DNA of 64,000 nucleotides from Paenibacillus arenosi (GTDB lineage Bacteria > Bacillota > Bacilli > Paenibacillales > Paenibacillaceae): positions 62,001 to 126,000 of the forward strand of contig NZ_JACYTN010000002.1 in assembly GCF_014841135.1 (NCBI RefSeq), read 5' to 3'. The notes beneath the pieces are model-generated. The model saw only the letters and a list, made by a program, of their open reading frames with translations, did not search any database and was not told the origin of the DNA. Within the stretch, counting starts at the first letter, position 1. Every line of letters begins with the position of its first letter. Below are positions 62,373 through 64,000 of the stretch, one piece after another. The translations under genes and the position numbers were made by a program.

Positions 62373-63293
62373 ATGCAATACCGCAGACTAGGTAGAACAG
62401 AACTTAACGTATCTGCTATTGGTATCGGCACGTGGCAATTTGGTGGTGAATGGGGTCATCAATATACCCAAGAAGAGGCCGATCGAGTATTACATACAGC
62501 AAAAGAAGAAGGCATTAATTTTGTTGATACGGCGGAATGTTACGGAGACCATTTATCCGAGTCCCTCATTGGAAATTTTCTGGCTCGTGATAAACGTGAA
62601 GACTGGGTCGTTGCAACGAAATTCGGTCATCAATTCCACTCCCATTTGAATCGTACAGATCGGTTCGATGCGGAGCATGTGCTCACACAATTGGACAAAT
62701 CATTGCTTGCATTAAAGACAGAATATATTGATCTGTATCAATTCCACTCTGGAAGCGATGAAGCTTTCGATCAGGATGATCTATGGACACTGCTGGATAA
62801 GCAAGTAGAGGCAGGAAAGATTAGACACCTCGGTATTTCTTTAAATAAGAGCAACAGTATGCATCAAACAACTCGTGCCCTTTCTGTAGGTGCCAGCACG
62901 ATTCAAATTGTGTACAATCGCCTTGAGCGTCAACCTGAACAAGAGGTATTCCCTACATGTGAAGCAGATGATCTTGGTGTGCTTGCTCGCGTACCATTGG
63001 CGAGTGGTTTCTTAAGTGGCAAGTACAAACCAGGTGTAACCTTTGCCGACAACGATGTAAGAAAACGCAATGAAGGCATTGAACTAGACGAAACGTTAAA
63101 GCAAGTTACGCTCATTCAGCAAAATGAAGTTCCAGCGGATGTTCCGATGGCTCAATGGGCATTAGCGTGGTGTCTTCGTCACCCTGCGGTCGCTTCCGTT
63201 ATTCCAGGCTGCAAAGATGAAGCACAAGTTCGCAGCAATGCACGAGCTGCTGCTTTGCTAGACGCGGAGCATCCTTTAGTTACTTCTAAATAA
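62373..63293 (+). CDS. Aldo/keto reductase
   Basis: The 306-residue protein has the tetrad Asp (NFVDTAECYGDHLSE), Tyr (CYGD), Lys (VVATKFGHQF) and His (LYQFHSGSD) of the aldo/keto reductase TIM barrel. The C-terminal NADP-binding stretch ASVIPGCKDEAQVRSN is also present. It reduces aldehydes or ketones with NADPH in the cytoplasm. AGAAAGGATG precedes the ATG. It appears monocistronic with its own terminator. Confidence 0.94.
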   Translation: MQYRRLGRTELNVSAIGIGTWQFGGEWGHQYTQEEADRVLHTAKEEGINFVDTAECYGDHLSESLIGNFLARDKREDWVVATKFGHQFHSHLNRTDRFDAEHVLTQLDKSLLALKTEYIDLYQFHSGSDEAFDQDDLWTLLDKQVEAGKIRHLGISLNKSNSMHQTTRALSVGASTIQIVYNRLERQPEQEVFPTCEADDLGVLARVPLASGFLSGKYKPGVTFADNDVRKRNEGIELDETLKQVTLIQQNEVPADVPMAQWALAWCLRHPAVASVIPGCKDEAQVRSNARAAALLDAEHPLVTSK

Positions 63294-63307
63294 TATGAGA
63301 TTCACAC

Positions 63308-63340
63308 GAAAAGACCGGTTCAATCGAGCCGGTCTTTTGG
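63308..63340 (+). terminator. Terminator of the aldo/keto reductase gene
   Basis: Stem aaaagaccggtt / gagccggtctttt. Confidence 0.85.
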
Positions 63341-63476
63341 ATCGTTCATTATTATAATGTGGTCAGATCTAGTGAGCATACAATTTTATTATGATAAATC
63401 ACCTTCTACTTCTTTATATCTTTCCAGCACTGTTGACTGCATTACTCGCGCTATCGCAGAAGGAGTATGCATAGTA

Positions 63477-64000
63477 TCATTCGCTACGAGCTGGGATGTA
63501 TTTTATATATACAGCATGAAGCAAGAGTAAAAGCAGTATTGGGACGATCCAGACAAGGAAAGAATATTGGAGAATGTATGGTAAGGAGAGGTCCGGCACA
63601 GGAATAAATTCATTGGTTTCTAGATTCACCCATAGAAATAAACGAACCGTAAGATCATGTGTTGCTTGCATAATAATTGCGATAGCTGCAGGCTGCCATG
63701 TACGATATTTTCGTAACAAATACACGCACATGATGATATTAATAACAACAATGATATATAAAGAACAAAGAAAACTAATGTATGCTATAATTGCACTGCT
63801 AAAGAGCGCTGCGTAGGCCTGATGCTTGCGATATCTAAATGCGACAACGGTTAATAAGCAAGACCAACCAATTAACATTAATAGCAGCACTACCCATGGT
63901 ATTGTCACAGCACTAATGAACGGTAACAAATAAGAAGTTAGTCCAAAATGACCGTGAAACACAAGAAACAGTACGATGTTAAATCCAATAAACGTTACAA
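63477..64000 (-). CDS. Multi-pass membrane protein (5' end beyond the window)
   Basis: The frame is open from the stop at 63477 to the window edge, about 174 residues visible, with no stop upstream of the GTG at 63962. The visible part has five or six membrane segments; the upstream stretch FIGFNIVLFLVFHGHFGLTSY is itself hydrophobic, so the real start lies further right. A polar loop (LETNEFIPVPDLSLPY) precedes the last helix. I do not recognise the family. Confidence 0.7.
   Translation of the reverse strand, partial: VTFIGFNIVLFLVFHGHFGLTSYLLPFISAVTIPWVVLLLMLIGWSCLLTVVAFRYRKHQAYAALFSSAIIAYISFLCSLYIIVVINIIMCVYLLRKYRTWQPAAIAIIMQATHDLTVRLFLWVNLETNEFIPVPDLSLPYILQYSFLVWIVPILLLLLLHAVYIKYIPARSE

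Noticed and set aside
62290-62400. Frame reading NYCPSCGNMN upstream of the aldo/keto reductase, like a zinc-ribbon remnant.
   Set aside because: Only one Cys pair, stop codons just upstream, and it runs into the reductase gene in another frame; probably chance.

Overview
The window looks like chromosome from a Paenibacillaceae bacterium, most likely Paenibacillus or a close relative. The evidence is AT-leaning Gram-positive codon use, strong AGGAGG ribosome-binding sites, frequent TTG and GTG starts, T-box leaders, an SLH surface protein, the yojF-bshB2 bacillithiol pair, an AA10 chitin monooxygenase with FnIII and CBM5/12 modules, a copper-amine-oxidase-type stalk domain on an amidohydrolase, and opine (staphylopine/bacillopaline-type) metallophore genes. 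No rRNA, tRNA, CRISPR array, prophage or transposase was seen.

Layout. 1-7.7 kb: a truncated 7TMR-DISM histidine kinase, a YiiX-like hydrolase, a sugar-type ABC operon (binding protein, two permeases) ending in a HlyD-like adaptor, and two tandem small paralogues of unknown function. 8-14 kb: a VanR/VanS-like two-component pair, two alpha/beta hydrolases, a Crp/Fnr regulator, bshB2 and yojF. 14.4-17 kb: modAB without modC, divergent from a one-component HTH/binding-protein regulator. 17.1-18.7 kb: an XRE-TPR (RRNPP-type) regulator followed by an unlisted 40-residue exported-peptide gene. 19-23.8 kb: a lipoprotein, then brnQ and thrS, each behind its own T-box. 24-27.7 kb: an SLH protein, a uridine-kinase remnant, a membrane protein and a yozG/yoaS pair in which yoaS is frameshifted.

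27.8-44 kb is the most striking part. Two complete, diverged copies of a six-gene opine-metallophore operon (binding protein, two permeases, CntL-type synthase, CntM-type dehydrogenase, EamA exporter) lie in the same orientation. They flank a chitin-active LPMO gene and a patatin-like lipase gene. Copy 1 has a textbook promoter followed by a perfect Zur-box palindrome. Copy 2 has no such box; its promoter carries a different long palindrome next to the -35. Neither copy has the transporter ATPases or a histidine racemase. The expected product is an L-histidine-based zincophore that is made, exported and re-imported, with the two copies under different control.

44.3-64 kb: an AraC regulator divergent from a GH92 mannosidase, an orphan binding protein, a 2-hydroxyacid dehydrogenase, a 56-residue zinc-ribbon membrane protein overlapping another membrane-protein gene, an AI-2E-type permease, an amidohydrolase, and a probable efflux operon (two SMR proteins, ABC ATPase, FtsX-type permease, PadR, DUF418) whose promoter carries a palindromic operator. 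The window ends with a DUF2785 protein, an alpha/beta hydrolase, an aldo/keto reductase and a partial membrane protein.

All functions are read from sequence motifs and family memory. No database search or computed alignment was run.
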